Assembly (NCBI GenBank): GCA_050117725.1
Contig: JASFME010000080.1
Location: 1-9,228 of the forward strand
Source: JASFJH01 sp050117725
GTDB taxonomy: Bacteria > Pseudomonadota > Gammaproteobacteria > AKS1
DNA: 9,228 nt
Direction: 5' to 3'
Position numbers and translations under genes: made by a program. Positions within the stretch are counted from its first letter, which is position 1, and each line of letters starts with the position of its first letter. This document shows, one piece after another, positions 1 through 6,943 of this stretch. Under the pieces are notes generated by a model. It saw only the letters and a program-made list of their open reading frames with translations, had not been told where the DNA came from and made no database searches.

Positions 1-6
1 ACACAT
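1..6 (-). CDS. glmS: Probable first two codons of glmS (glutamine--fructose-6-phosphate aminotransferase), cut by the window edge
   Basis: Reading the minus strand, the window ends with ATG-TGT, that is Met-Cys. GlmS proteins begin Met-Cys because Cys2, exposed after Met removal, is the glutaminase nucleophile, and glmS commonly lies directly downstream of glmU. A weak ribosome-binding-like GGA lies about nine bases upstream of the ATG, and the spacer from the glmU stop would be 87 bases. GlmS makes glucosamine-6-phosphate, the precursor that leads into the GlmU reaction, so the pairing makes metabolic sense. Only six bases are visible, so this is an inference from position and two residues. 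Another gene, such as a DeoR-type regulator sometimes found between glmU and glmS, cannot be excluded. Confidence 0.45.
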
Positions 7-80
7 AGTTTATTTCCGTTAGTTGTTAGGGGGCAGGTGTGAGGAGTAATACCCCACAAACCTGAACAAATCTGTCACTT

Positions 81-101
81 CACGCCTCACGCCTCACTCC
101 T
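81..101. repeat. Three-copy heptamer tandem repeat overlapping the glmU stop codon
   Basis: On the plus strand three 7-base units follow one another: CACGCCT (81-87), CACGCCT (88-94) and CACTCCT (95-101), with a degenerate shortened unit CACTT just before them (76-80). The repeat spans the glmU stop (94-96) and the two preceding Glu codons. Two looser units in the opposite orientation lie at about 36-50, so GAGGAGT (41-47) is complementary to ACTCCTC (96-102). This looks like a small microsatellite-type element. No function is evident. Confidence 0.6.
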
Positions 102-1473
102 CTCGTTTTTTAAGCGGTCGTTGCCAGCCAGTGATGGTCTTTTGCGGCGAACGTGTCAGGGTCAGGGTATCTTGTGGCGCATCTTTATTGATGGTCGAAC
201 CGGCACCGATAGTGGCTCCCTTGCCGACGGTTAACGGCGCCACGAGCGCCGTGTTGGAACCGATGAAGGCATTGTCTTCGATGATCGTGCGATGCTTGCG
301 GGCACCATCATAATTGCAGGTGATCGTGCCCGCACCGATGTTCACATCACTGCCCAGCGTGGCATCGCCGATATAACTTAAATGGTTGACCTTGCTGCCC
401 TTGCCGATCTCGGCATTTTTCACTTCTACAAAGTTACCGACCTTCGCACCATCGGCCAGCCTGGCGCCGGGGCGCAGGCGCGCAAATGGCCCGATACTGC
501 AACCTCTACCTGTCTCGCTTTGCTCGAGCAGGGAGTTCGCCTCGATGTGTGTATCGTCACCGATAATACAGTCGCGAATGATCACATTCGATCCGATCTT
601 GACGTTGTTACCCAGGCTGACCTTGCCTTCGAGTATTACATTGACTTCGATACTGACATCCTGGCCACAGCTGACCTCGCCACGAATATCGATTCGCGCC
701 GGATCACGGAGGCTGACGCCCAGTTGCATGAGTTGTTCTGCCTGCATATGCTGATAATAACGTTCCAGTGTCGCCAGTTGTAGCCGGTCGTTGACACCAC
801 TGACTTCATATTCATCGACGGCCTGCACGGCCTCGACACCAATCCCGTCCTGCACGGCCATGGCGATTACGTCCGTAAGGTAGTATTCGCCCTGTGCATT
901 GTCATTACCCAGCCGCGCAATCCAGTCACGCAGTTGCGACAGGGGTGCTGCCAGGATCCCGGTATTGGTTTCCCGGATGGCTAGCGTTTGGGCATCGGCG
1001 TCCTTGTGCTCGGTAATCGTTGTTACCCTGCCCGCTGCATCTCTGACAATACGACCATAACCGGAGGGATCATCGAGCGTCACGGTGAGCAGGGCGATCC
1101 CGTCCGGGTTGCACTGCGCGAGATTTTGCAAGGTACCCGGCTGTATCAACGGCACATCACCGTACAGTACGAGGACGCGTCCATCGTCAGCGTTGATAGA
1201 CGGCAGTGCCTGCGCAACGGCATGGCCGGTGCCAAGTTGCCTGGCCTGTTCGACCCACTCGACATCCATGCCGGGCAGGGTGGTTTTTACCTGTTCCCCA
1301 CCGTGTCCGTACACTACCGTGATCCCGGCCGGTGCCAGCGCCCCGGCAGCGGAGGCAACATGCTCGAGCATGCTGCGACCGGCCAGCGTATGCATGACCT
1401 TCGGCAGGCGCGAACGCATGCGCGTGCCCTGGCCGGCGGCAAGAATAACGATATATAAGGGTGTTTCTGACAT
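94..1473 (-). CDS. glmU: Bifunctional GlmU: glucosamine-1-phosphate N-acetyltransferase / N-acetylglucosamine-1-phosphate uridylyltransferase
   Basis: GlmU acetylates glucosamine-1-phosphate with acetyl-CoA, then joins the product to UTP to give UDP-GlcNAc for peptidoglycan and lipopolysaccharide. With the ATG at 1473 the protein has 459 residues, close to the E. coli length of 456. The N-terminal uridylyltransferase domain (about 1-230) carries the nucleotide-binding motif LAAGQGTRM at 11-19, Arg18 and Lys25, and YGDVP at 104-108 with the metal-binding Asp106. The C-terminal left-handed beta-helix (about 250-450) has many hexapeptide repeats, the probable catalytic His364 (KVNHLSYIGDA) and NYDG at 388-391. 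The frame extends to a TTG at 1500, adding nine residues, but the ATG matches the start of the family better. An AGGGG sits only one base from this ATG, which is unusually close, so the exact start is uncertain. The gene lies 52 bases after the FKBP gene and is probably co-transcribed with atp. Confidence 0.96.
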   Translation of the reverse strand: MSETPLYIVILAAGQGTRMRSRLPKVMHTLAGRSMLEHVASAAGALAPAGITVVYGHGGEQVKTTLPGMDVEWVEQARQLGTGHAVAQALPSINADDGRVLVLYGDVPLIQPGTLQNLAQCNPDGIALLTVTLDDPSGYGRIVRDAAGRVTTITEHKDADAQTLAIRETNTGILAAPLSQLRDWIARLGNDNAQGEYYLTDVIAMAVQDGIGVEAVQAVDEYEVSGVNDRLQLATLERYYQHMQAEQLMQLGVSLRDPARIDIRGEVSCGQDVSIEVNVILEGKVSLGNNVKIGSNVIIRDCIIGDDTHIEANSLLEQSETGRGCSIGPFARLRPGARLADGAKVGNFVEVKNAEIGKGSKVNHLSYIGDATLGSDVNIGAGTITCNYDGARKHRTIIEDNAFIGSNTALVAPLTVGKGATIGAGSTINKDAPQDTLTLTRSPQKTITGWQRPLKKREE

Positions 1474-1525
1474 GCCCCTAGTCTGAACGAAAATCCTCAA
1501 CGGGACAACGAGTTAAGGGGTTTTA

Positions 1526-2038
1526 CTAGTGTGAGCCTTCAGGCGTGGCATTGAGCATATCTTTCGAGTAGTCATGCTCGAACTGGCCCTGCGCGATTTC
1601 CTCGGCCGTGGCATCCCTGACCTCGAGGATCCGCACCGTGAACTTGATGTTCTTGCCGGCCAGTGGGTGATTGCCGTCAAGGGTCAGCCTGCCGTTTGCG
1701 ATCTTCGTTACGGTGAAGGTCTTGCTATCACCGTTTTCATTCTGGAACTCGGCCTGCGCGCCGACCTGGCGATACTCGGGCGGCACATTGTCGAGCTTGT
1801 CCTTGAAGGTCAGGTTCGGATCATATTCACCGAAGCCCTCTTCCGGCGATACCATGACCTCGACCGTATCACCGGCCTGCTTGCCTTCGAGGTTACGCTC
1901 GAGGATGGGCAAAAGCTGACTGCCGGCGCCCTGTACATAGCTGACCGGCAGATCATTTTGCTCGATGGTCTCGCCGAGTTCGTTCTGGATGGTGTAGGTC
2001 AGTGTGACCAGCTTGTCCTTGCCGATGGTATCCGTCAT
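1526..2038 (-). CDS. FKBP-type peptidyl-prolyl cis-trans isomerase, SlyD-like, without a His-rich tail
   Basis: This family catalyses cis-trans isomerisation of prolyl bonds and SlyD members also act as chaperones. The 170-residue protein has a split FKBP fold (about 5-72 and 122-142) around an insert-in-flap chaperone domain (about 73-121). Supporting motifs are PEEGFGEYDPNL at 65-76 and DGNHPLAGKNIKF at 121-133, followed by ATAEEIAQG, as in SlyD. The C-terminus (FEHDYSKDMLNATPEGSH) lacks the His- and Cys-rich metal-binding tail of E. coli SlyD, so a nickel role is not supported. The usual FKBP pocket Asp appears to be Glu26 by my eye alignment. There is no signal peptide, so it should be cytoplasmic. 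The ATG at 2038 follows the atpC stop by three bases (TGA-TTG-ATG); I see no good ribosome-binding site, which suggests translational coupling. The TTG at 2041 is an alternative start. FkpB/SlpA is the other family possibility, but SlyD fits better. Confidence 0.92.
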   Translation of the reverse strand: MTDTIGKDKLVTLTYTIQNELGETIEQNDLPVSYVQGAGSQLLPILERNLEGKQAGDTVEVMVSPEEGFGEYDPNLTFKDKLDNVPPEYRQVGAQAEFQNENGDSKTFTVTKIANGRLTLDGNHPLAGKNIKFTVRILEVRDATAEEIAQGQFEHDYSKDMLNATPEGSH

Positions 2039-2041
2039 CAA

Positions 2042-2464
2042 TCAGCGCCGGATCTTGCGCAATTTTTCAATGGTACGCAGCTGGGCAACGGCTTCGGCCA
2101 GTTCGGCCTGGGCCTTGGCATAGTCCATCTTGCCCGCCTTGTCCTTGAGGGCAGTTTCAGCACGTTGCTTGGCTTCCACCGCCGCGGCTTCGTCCAGGTC
2201 ATGGGCGCGAACTGCCGTATCGGCGAGCACGGTTACGACGTGCGGCTGTACTTCGAGCATGCCGCCCGATACATAGAAGAACTGTTCTTCCTTGCCGGCA
2301 TTCTGCACGCGTATTTCACCCGGCTTGAGGCGGGTCAGCATCGGGGTGTGGCGTGGCGCGATGCCCACTTCACCCATTTCTGCCGGCGCGATCACCATCT
2401 CGGCGGTGCCGGAAAAGATTTCCTGTTCCGCGCTGACGATGTCGACATGTATTGTCATTGCCAT
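2042..2464 (-). CDS. atpC: F1Fo ATP synthase epsilon subunit
   Basis: The epsilon subunit sits on the gamma stalk, links F1 to the c-ring and inhibits ATP hydrolysis through its mobile C-terminal helices. The protein is 140 residues, against 139 in E. coli. It has the N-terminal beta-sandwich (about 1-86, including SGGMLEVQPHVVTVLADTA at 66-84) and the C-terminal helical hairpin (about 90-140). In the position of the I/LDxxRA motif described for the ATP-binding epsilon of thermophilic Bacillus, this protein reads LDEAAA (90-95), so the Arg is replaced by Ala. The start is clear: GAGG lies eight bases before the ATG, and the N-terminus MAMT matches E. coli. It follows atpD by 21 bases, and the next gene starts three bases beyond its stop. 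Confidence 0.97.
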   Translation of the reverse strand: MAMTIHVDIVSAEQEIFSGTAEMVIAPAEMGEVGIAPRHTPMLTRLKPGEIRVQNAGKEEQFFYVSGGMLEVQPHVVTVLADTAVRAHDLDEAAAVEAKQRAETALKDKAGKMDYAKAQAELAEAVAQLRTIEKLRKIRR

Positions 2465-2485
2465 AATGTGTGCCTCGACGGCTGC

Positions 2486-3862
2486 TTACATGCTTTTCGC
2501 TTTTTCAACGGCTTCTTCAATCGTGCCGACCATGTAGAACGCCTGTTCCGGCAGGTCGTCATAGTCGCCATTGAGAATGCCCTTGAACGCCGCGATGGTT
2601 TCTTTCAGCGTCACGTACTTGCCCGGTGCACCGGTGAAGACTTCCGCCACGAAGAACGGCTGTGACAGGAAACGCTGGATCTTGCGCGCACGGGCCACGG
2701 TCTGTTTGTCTTCTTCAGACAGTTCGTCCATACCGAGGATCGCGATGATGTCCTTGAGTTCCTTGTAACGCTGCAGGGTACCCTGTACGCCACGGGCGAT
2801 ATCGTAGTGTTCCTGGCCCACGACGAGCGGGTCGAGCTGACGTGAAGTCGAGTCGAGCGGATCCACCGCCGGGTAAATACCCAGCTCCGCTACCTGGCGA
2901 GACAGTACGAGGGTCGCGTCAAGGTGAGCAAAGGTGGTGGCCGGAGACGGGTCAGTCAGGTCATCCGCCGGTACGTATACCGCCTGGAACGAGGTGATCG
3001 AACCGGTCTTGGTCGAGGTAATACGTTCCTGCAGGGCACCCATTTCTTCCGCGAGTGTCGGCTGGTAACCCACGGCTGACGGCATACGGCCGAGCAGCGC
3101 CGATACTTCAGTACCGGCCAGGGTGTAACGGTAGATGTTATCGATGAACATGAGGACATCGCGGCCCTCATCACGGAAGTGTTCCGCCATGGTCAGACCG
3201 GTCAGGGCGACACGCAGACGGTTGCCCGGCGGCTCGTTCATCTGGCCGTAGACGAGGGCGACCTTGTCGATAACGCCACCTTCCGTCATTTCGTGGTAGA
3301 AGTCGTTACCTTCACGGGTACGTTCACCGACACCGGCGAATACCGAAAAGCCACTGTGCTCTACCGCGATATTACGGATAAGCTCCATCAGGGTCACGGT
3401 CTTGCCTACACCCGCACCCCCGAACAGACCTACCTTACCGCCCTTGGCGATCGGCATAACCAGGTCGATGACCTTGATGCCGGTTTCGAGAATCTCAACG
3501 GATGCGGCCTGCTCATCGAATGACGGCGGGTTACGGTGAATCGGCAAGGTGCTTTCCGCACCGATGTCGCCCGCTTCATCAACCGGTTCACCGAGTACGT
3601 TCATGATACGACCCAGTGTTTTCTTGCCTACCGGTACCTGAATGGGCGAACCGGTGTTCGATACAGCTGTGCCACGACGCACACCATCGGTACTACCCAT
3701 TGCAATAGTACGCACCACACCGTCGCCGAGCTGCTGCTGCACTTCGAGGGTCAGGCCAGCTTCGCCGACCTTCAGTGCATCGTAGACCTTCGGCACGCTG
3801 TCACGCGGGAATTCCACGTCAACAACGGCACCAATGATTTCCACAATGTTGCCAGCACTCAT
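2486..3862 (-). CDS. atpD: F1Fo ATP synthase beta subunit (catalytic)
   Basis: The beta subunit holds the three catalytic sites for ATP synthesis in the alpha3-beta3 head. Starting at the ATG at 3862 it is 458 residues (E. coli 460). The P-loop GGAGVGKT is at 148-155 with Lys154, the catalytic Glu of GERTREG is residue 180, the Walker B Asp (MFIDN) is residue 241, and the DELSEED loop that contacts gamma is at 379-385. The sequence is nearly identical to the E. coli protein through the nucleotide-binding domain. The frame can be extended two codons to a TTG at 3868, but AGAGG lies eight bases before the ATG and only two before the TTG, so the ATG is preferred. It lies 43 bases downstream of atpG. 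All catalytic residues I looked for are present, so it should be active. Confidence 0.98.
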   Translation of the reverse strand: MSAGNIVEIIGAVVDVEFPRDSVPKVYDALKVGEAGLTLEVQQQLGDGVVRTIAMGSTDGVRRGTAVSNTGSPIQVPVGKKTLGRIMNVLGEPVDEAGDIGAESTLPIHRNPPSFDEQAASVEILETGIKVIDLVMPIAKGGKVGLFGGAGVGKTVTLMELIRNIAVEHSGFSVFAGVGERTREGNDFYHEMTEGGVIDKVALVYGQMNEPPGNRLRVALTGLTMAEHFRDEGRDVLMFIDNIYRYTLAGTEVSALLGRMPSAVGYQPTLAEEMGALQERITSTKTGSITSFQAVYVPADDLTDPSPATTFAHLDATLVLSRQVAELGIYPAVDPLDSTSRQLDPLVVGQEHYDIARGVQGTLQRYKELKDIIAILGMDELSEEDKQTVARARKIQRFLSQPFFVAEVFTGAPGKYVTLKETIAAFKGILNGDYDDLPEQAFYMVGTIEEAVEKAKSM

Positions 3863-3905
3863 GTTCAATTCCTCTTTAAAGATTAATTCCTGAATTCTTT
3901 ACGCA
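3863..3905 (-). promoter_or_regulatory. atpD translation initiation region with two Shine-Dalgarno-like copies
   Basis: The 43-base gap between atpG and atpD is AT-rich. On the minus strand AGAGG (3871-3875) sits eight bases before the atpD ATG and decides the start. A second similar element, CAGGAATTAA, occurs about 20 bases further upstream with no start codon at the right distance, so the gap contains a near-duplicate AGGAATT block. Confidence 0.6.
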
Positions 3906-4766
3906 TTAAACCGCTGCGGCGCCGCTGACGATTTCCGAGATTTCCTGGGTAATCGCTGCCTGGCGCGCCTTGTTATAGGCCAGCTGCAGTTCATTGATAA
4001 TGTCACCCGCGTTATCCGATGCACTCTTCATCGCGATCATGCGCGCTGACATCTCGCAGGCAATATTCTCAACCACGCCCTGATATACAAGCGATTCGAT
4101 AAAGCGCATGAGCAGGGAGTCGAGTACTTCCTTCGATTCCGGTTCATAAATGTAATCCCAGTGATGTTTCAGTTCTTCGTCGTCCATGGCCTGAAGCGGG
4201 ATGACCTGCTCAACGCGCGGAGTCTGCGTCATCGTGTTAACAAAGTCGTTAAAGACCAGGTACAGGCGATCAATCTTGCCTTCATCATAGGCATCCAGCA
4301 TGACCTTGACCGCACCAATTAAATCATGCGCACGCGGCGCATCGCCGATGTTGGAAAGCTCACTCACGACACTGGCACCAAAACGACTGAAGAAACCAGC
4401 CGCCTTTTTACCAATCGTGCAGACATCGATCTCGATACCCTGGTCGTGCCATTCCTTCATCGATCTCATAACAGCCTTGAACATATTGATGTTCAGGCCA
4501 CCACAAAGACCGCGGTCTGTCGAGACAACGATGTAGCCGACGCGCTTGACTTCACGATCCAGCAGGTAAGGGTGCTTGTACTCCGGATGTGCGTTGGCGA
4601 GATGGCCCACTACGTTACGCATCTTTTCCGCATAGGGACGTGCTGACGCCATGCGATCCTGCGCCTTGCGCATCTTGCTCGCCGCTACCATTTCCATCGC
4701 CTTGGTGATCTTCTGCGTGTTCTGAACGCTTTTGATCTTCGTGCGGATTTCTTTAGCACCTGCCAT
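3906..4766 (-). CDS. atpG: F1Fo ATP synthase gamma subunit (central rotor)
   Basis: Gamma is the rotating shaft that couples the c-ring to conformational changes in beta. The protein has 286 residues, against 287 in E. coli, and ends with the same QEISEIVSGAAAV-type terminus. The long N-terminal helix (about 1-50, with NTQKITKAMEMVAASKMRKA) and C-terminal helix (about 209-286) would form the coiled-coil shaft, and the Rossmann-like middle contains the conserved DRGLCGGLN at 84-92. The ATG start matches the family N-terminus MAGAKEIR. It follows the atpA stop by 17 bases and the upstream site is only a weak GAGCGAG, so translation may depend on coupling to atpA. There is no sign of the redox-regulatory insert found in chloroplast gamma. 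Confidence 0.98.
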   Translation of the reverse strand: MAGAKEIRTKIKSVQNTQKITKAMEMVAASKMRKAQDRMASARPYAEKMRNVVGHLANAHPEYKHPYLLDREVKRVGYIVVSTDRGLCGGLNINMFKAVMRSMKEWHDQGIEIDVCTIGKKAAGFFSRFGASVVSELSNIGDAPRAHDLIGAVKVMLDAYDEGKIDRLYLVFNDFVNTMTQTPRVEQVIPLQAMDDEELKHHWDYIYEPESKEVLDSLLMRFIESLVYQGVVENIACEMSARMIAMKSASDNAGDIINELQLAYNKARQAAITQEISEIVSGAAAV

Positions 4767-4783
4767 TGCTTTGCTCGCTCGTC

Positions 4784-6328
4784 TTAGTAGGCGTTATTGG
4801 CCTTGAAGTCCTCAACCGCTGCCTTCAGACCTGCTTCGATGTCATCGTTCCAGTCAGCGCTTTCGTTGATCTTGTTCATCAGATCAGCGTGCGTACTGTT
4901 CAGGTAGCTGTGCATGGCTGCTTCGAAGTCAACAATCTTGTTGACGTCAACGTCGTCAAGATAACCTTCGTTGGCCGCGTACAGGGAGGCACCCATTTCC
5001 GCGATGCTCAGCGGGCTGTACTGCTTCTGCTTCATCAGTTCGGTGACGCGCTGACCACGTTCGAGCTGCTTGCGCGTCGTTTCATCAAGGTCAGAGGCAA
5101 ACTGCGCGAACGCTGCCAGTTCACGGTACTGTGCCAGCGCGAGACGGACACCGCCACCGAGCTTCTTGATGATCTTGGTCTGGGCCGCACCACCTACACG
5201 TGATACGGACAGGCCGGCGTTAATCGCCGGGCGGATACCGGCGTTGAACAGATCCGACTCGAGGAAGATCTGGCCGTCAGTAATCGAGATCACGTTGGTC
5301 GGCACGAACGCGGATACGTCACCCGCCTGGGTCTCGATGATCGGCAGGGCCGTCAGGGAGCCGGTCTTGCCTTTCACTTCACCGTTGGTGAACTTCTCAA
5401 CATAATCGGCGTTGACGCGCGCGGCACGTTCCAGCAGGCGTGAATGCAGGTAGAACACATCACCCGGATACGCTTCACGGCCCGGCGGACGACGCAGCAA
5501 CAGCGATACCTGGCGATAGGCCCAGGCCTGCTTGGTCAGGTCATCATAAATGATGAGCGCGTCTTCACCGCGGTCACGGAAGTATTCACCCATGGTGCAA
5601 CCGGCGTACGGTGCAATGTACTGCATCGCAGCTGAATCGGCTGCGCTGGCCGCGACGATAATCGTGTGATCGAGCGCGCCGTGTTCTTCTAGCTTGCGTA
5701 CCACGCCGGCAATCGAAGAGGCCTTCTGGCCTACCGCGACGTAGATACACTTAACGCCGGTACCCTTCTGGTTGATGATGGCGTCAACGGCCACGGCGGT
5801 CTTGCCGGTCTGGCGGTCGCCAATGATGAGCTCACGCTGGCCACGGCCCACCGGGACCATCGCGTCAATCGCCTTCAGGCCGGTCTGCACCGGCTGGTCA
5901 ACTGACTTACGTTCGATTACGCCCGGGGCAACCTTTTCGATTGGCGAGCTGTCGCTTGCGGTGATATCGCCCTTGCCGTCAATCGGGTTACCGAGTGAGT
6001 CGACAACACGGCCCAGCAGGGCTTCACCGACAGGCACTTCGAGAATACGGCCGGTGCACTTGACCTTGTCGCCTTCGGTAATGCCCTTGTAATCACCGAG
6101 CACAACCGCACCGACAGAATCACGCTCCAGGTTGAGCGCCATACCGAAGATGCTGCCAGGGAACTCGATCATTTCACCCTGCATCACGTCGGCCAGGCCA
6201 TGCACGCGCGCGATACCGTCAGTCAGGCTGACGACAGTACCTTCGTTACGTGCTTCAGCAGTGGCTTCAAATTTCTGAATGCGCTGTTTAATCAGCTCGC
6301 TGATTTCAGATGGATTCAGTTGCTGCAT
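4784..6328 (-). CDS. atpA: F1Fo ATP synthase alpha subunit
   Basis: Alpha alternates with beta in the F1 head, holds the non-catalytic nucleotide sites and gives each catalytic site its arginine finger. The protein is 514 residues (E. coli 513). The N-terminal crown and delta-binding region is about 1-95. The P-loop GDRQTGKT is at 170-177 with Lys176, IIYDDLTKQAWAYRQ at 259-273 surrounds the Walker B segment, and the arginine finger is Arg377 within SVSRVGG. The C-terminal helical domain runs from about 385 to the end. GAGGG lies about eight bases before the ATG, and the N-terminus MQQLNPSEIS matches the E. coli protein. It is separated from atpH by the longest spacer inside the operon (69 bases) and from atpG by 17. 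Confidence 0.98.
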   Translation of the reverse strand: MQQLNPSEISELIKQRIQKFEATAEARNEGTVVSLTDGIARVHGLADVMQGEMIEFPGSIFGMALNLERDSVGAVVLGDYKGITEGDKVKCTGRILEVPVGEALLGRVVDSLGNPIDGKGDITASDSSPIEKVAPGVIERKSVDQPVQTGLKAIDAMVPVGRGQRELIIGDRQTGKTAVAVDAIINQKGTGVKCIYVAVGQKASSIAGVVRKLEEHGALDHTIIVAASAADSAAMQYIAPYAGCTMGEYFRDRGEDALIIYDDLTKQAWAYRQVSLLLRRPPGREAYPGDVFYLHSRLLERAARVNADYVEKFTNGEVKGKTGSLTALPIIETQAGDVSAFVPTNVISITDGQIFLESDLFNAGIRPAINAGLSVSRVGGAAQTKIIKKLGGGVRLALAQYRELAAFAQFASDLDETTRKQLERGQRVTELMKQKQYSPLSIAEMGASLYAANEGYLDDVDVNKIVDFEAAMHSYLNSTHADLMNKINESADWNDDIEAGLKAAVEDFKANNAY

Positions 6329-6397
6329 AGCTTTTTCCCTCTGGTGTTACGGGCTTTCCCGCTCACCCGGTCAATTTCCTGAAAAAATAAAAAATCT
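6329..6397 (-). promoter_or_regulatory. atpH-atpA spacer: U-rich tract, small hairpin and atpA ribosome-binding site
   Basis: This 69-base spacer reads, in transcript order, a U-rich tract directly after the atpH stop (two T6 runs separated by one A), then a small hairpin with arms CGGG and CCCG around an AAAG loop, then GAGGG about eight bases before the atpA ATG. There is no strong GC-rich stem before the T-runs, so it does not look like an intrinsic terminator. A U-rich leader that helps ribosome binding to atpA is one reading, but that is inference. Confidence 0.45.
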
Positions 6398-6931
6398 TTA
6401 TCCCAGTGCAATGGCAAAACTTTCCAACCGGCCACGCACTGAACCGTCGATCACGGTATCGCCTGCGCGAATAATCGCACCACCGATCAGTGACGGGTCT
6501 GTTTCCAGTTGCAGTTTCACTTCGCGACCAAAACGTGTCTTGATGGCATCGGCAATTTGCTGCTGCTGCGCCTCCGACAGCTCTTGCGCACTGATGACAG
6601 TGGCCTCAAGTGTCTTCTCTGCTTCAGCGCGCAGTTTTTCAAACTGCCCGGAAATCTCCGGCAACACCGCAAGACGCCCGTTTTCCGCCAACAGGCGAAC
6701 CAGATTACGACCGGCATCATCGAGCTGGTCAGCACAAACCGCGCTGAAAATCTCGGCGCGCTGTTCAATAGTCAGGTTCGGGCTGTCGATGGCTTCACGC
6801 ATACTCGCGTCGCTCGATATCGCGGCAGCAAAACCGAGCATGTCCGACCATTGGGCCAGCGTGCCGGCCTGCTTAGCCAGATCGAAACTTGCCTGGGCGT
6901 AGGGACGTGCAACAGTGGCGAGTTCAGACAT
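6398..6931 (-). CDS. atpH: F1Fo ATP synthase delta subunit
   Basis: Delta sits on top of the F1 head and ties it to the b-subunit peripheral stalk (OSCP in mitochondria). The protein is 177 residues, the same as E. coli. The N-terminal helical domain (about 1-105) begins with the family signature ATVARPYAQASFDLA (5-19), which binds the alpha N-terminus. The C-terminal part carries the typical DPSLIGGAIIRAGDTVIDGSVRGRLE segment (about 144-170). The ATG is 12 bases from the atpF stop, with an AGGGGAAG-type ribosome-binding site overlapping the end of atpF, so the two genes are tightly linked. Confidence 0.97.
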   Translation of the reverse strand: MSELATVARPYAQASFDLAKQAGTLAQWSDMLGFAAAISSDASMREAIDSPNLTIEQRAEIFSAVCADQLDDAGRNLVRLLAENGRLAVLPEISGQFEKLRAEAEKTLEATVISAQELSEAQQQQIADAIKTRFGREVKLQLETDPSLIGGAIIRAGDTVIDGSVRGRLESFAIALG

Positions 6932-6943
6932 AGGTGTCTTCCC

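Noticed and set aside
7..93. Intrinsic terminator after glmU
   Set aside because: The inverted GAGGAGT/ACTCCTC pair has a loop of about 48 bases and no T-run follows, so it does not fit a rho-independent terminator.
382..783. Plus-strand open frames inside glmU (also 988-1458)
   Set aside because: They are antisense to a clearly conserved glmU and their translations resemble no protein family.
1474..1500. TTG start codons giving N-terminal extensions of glmU, the FKBP gene (2041) and atpD (3868)
   Set aside because: For atpD the ribosome-binding site fits the ATG and not the TTG. For glmU and the FKBP gene the ATG gives an N-terminus more like the family. The glmU TTG is the least certain to exclude.
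1474..1525. A possible separate promoter for glmU in the gap after the FKBP gene
   Set aside because: TTGTCC can be paired only with a poor -10 (CAGACT), so I see no convincing promoter.
1574..2665. A 363-codon open frame on the plus strand, antisense to the FKBP gene, atpC and the end of atpD
   Set aside because: It overlaps three well-identified genes, shows no recognisable domain, and its length is explained by the codon bias of the opposite strand.
6329..6397. Intrinsic terminator between atpH and atpA
   Set aside because: The T-runs come before the small hairpin, not after it, and no GC-rich stem precedes them.
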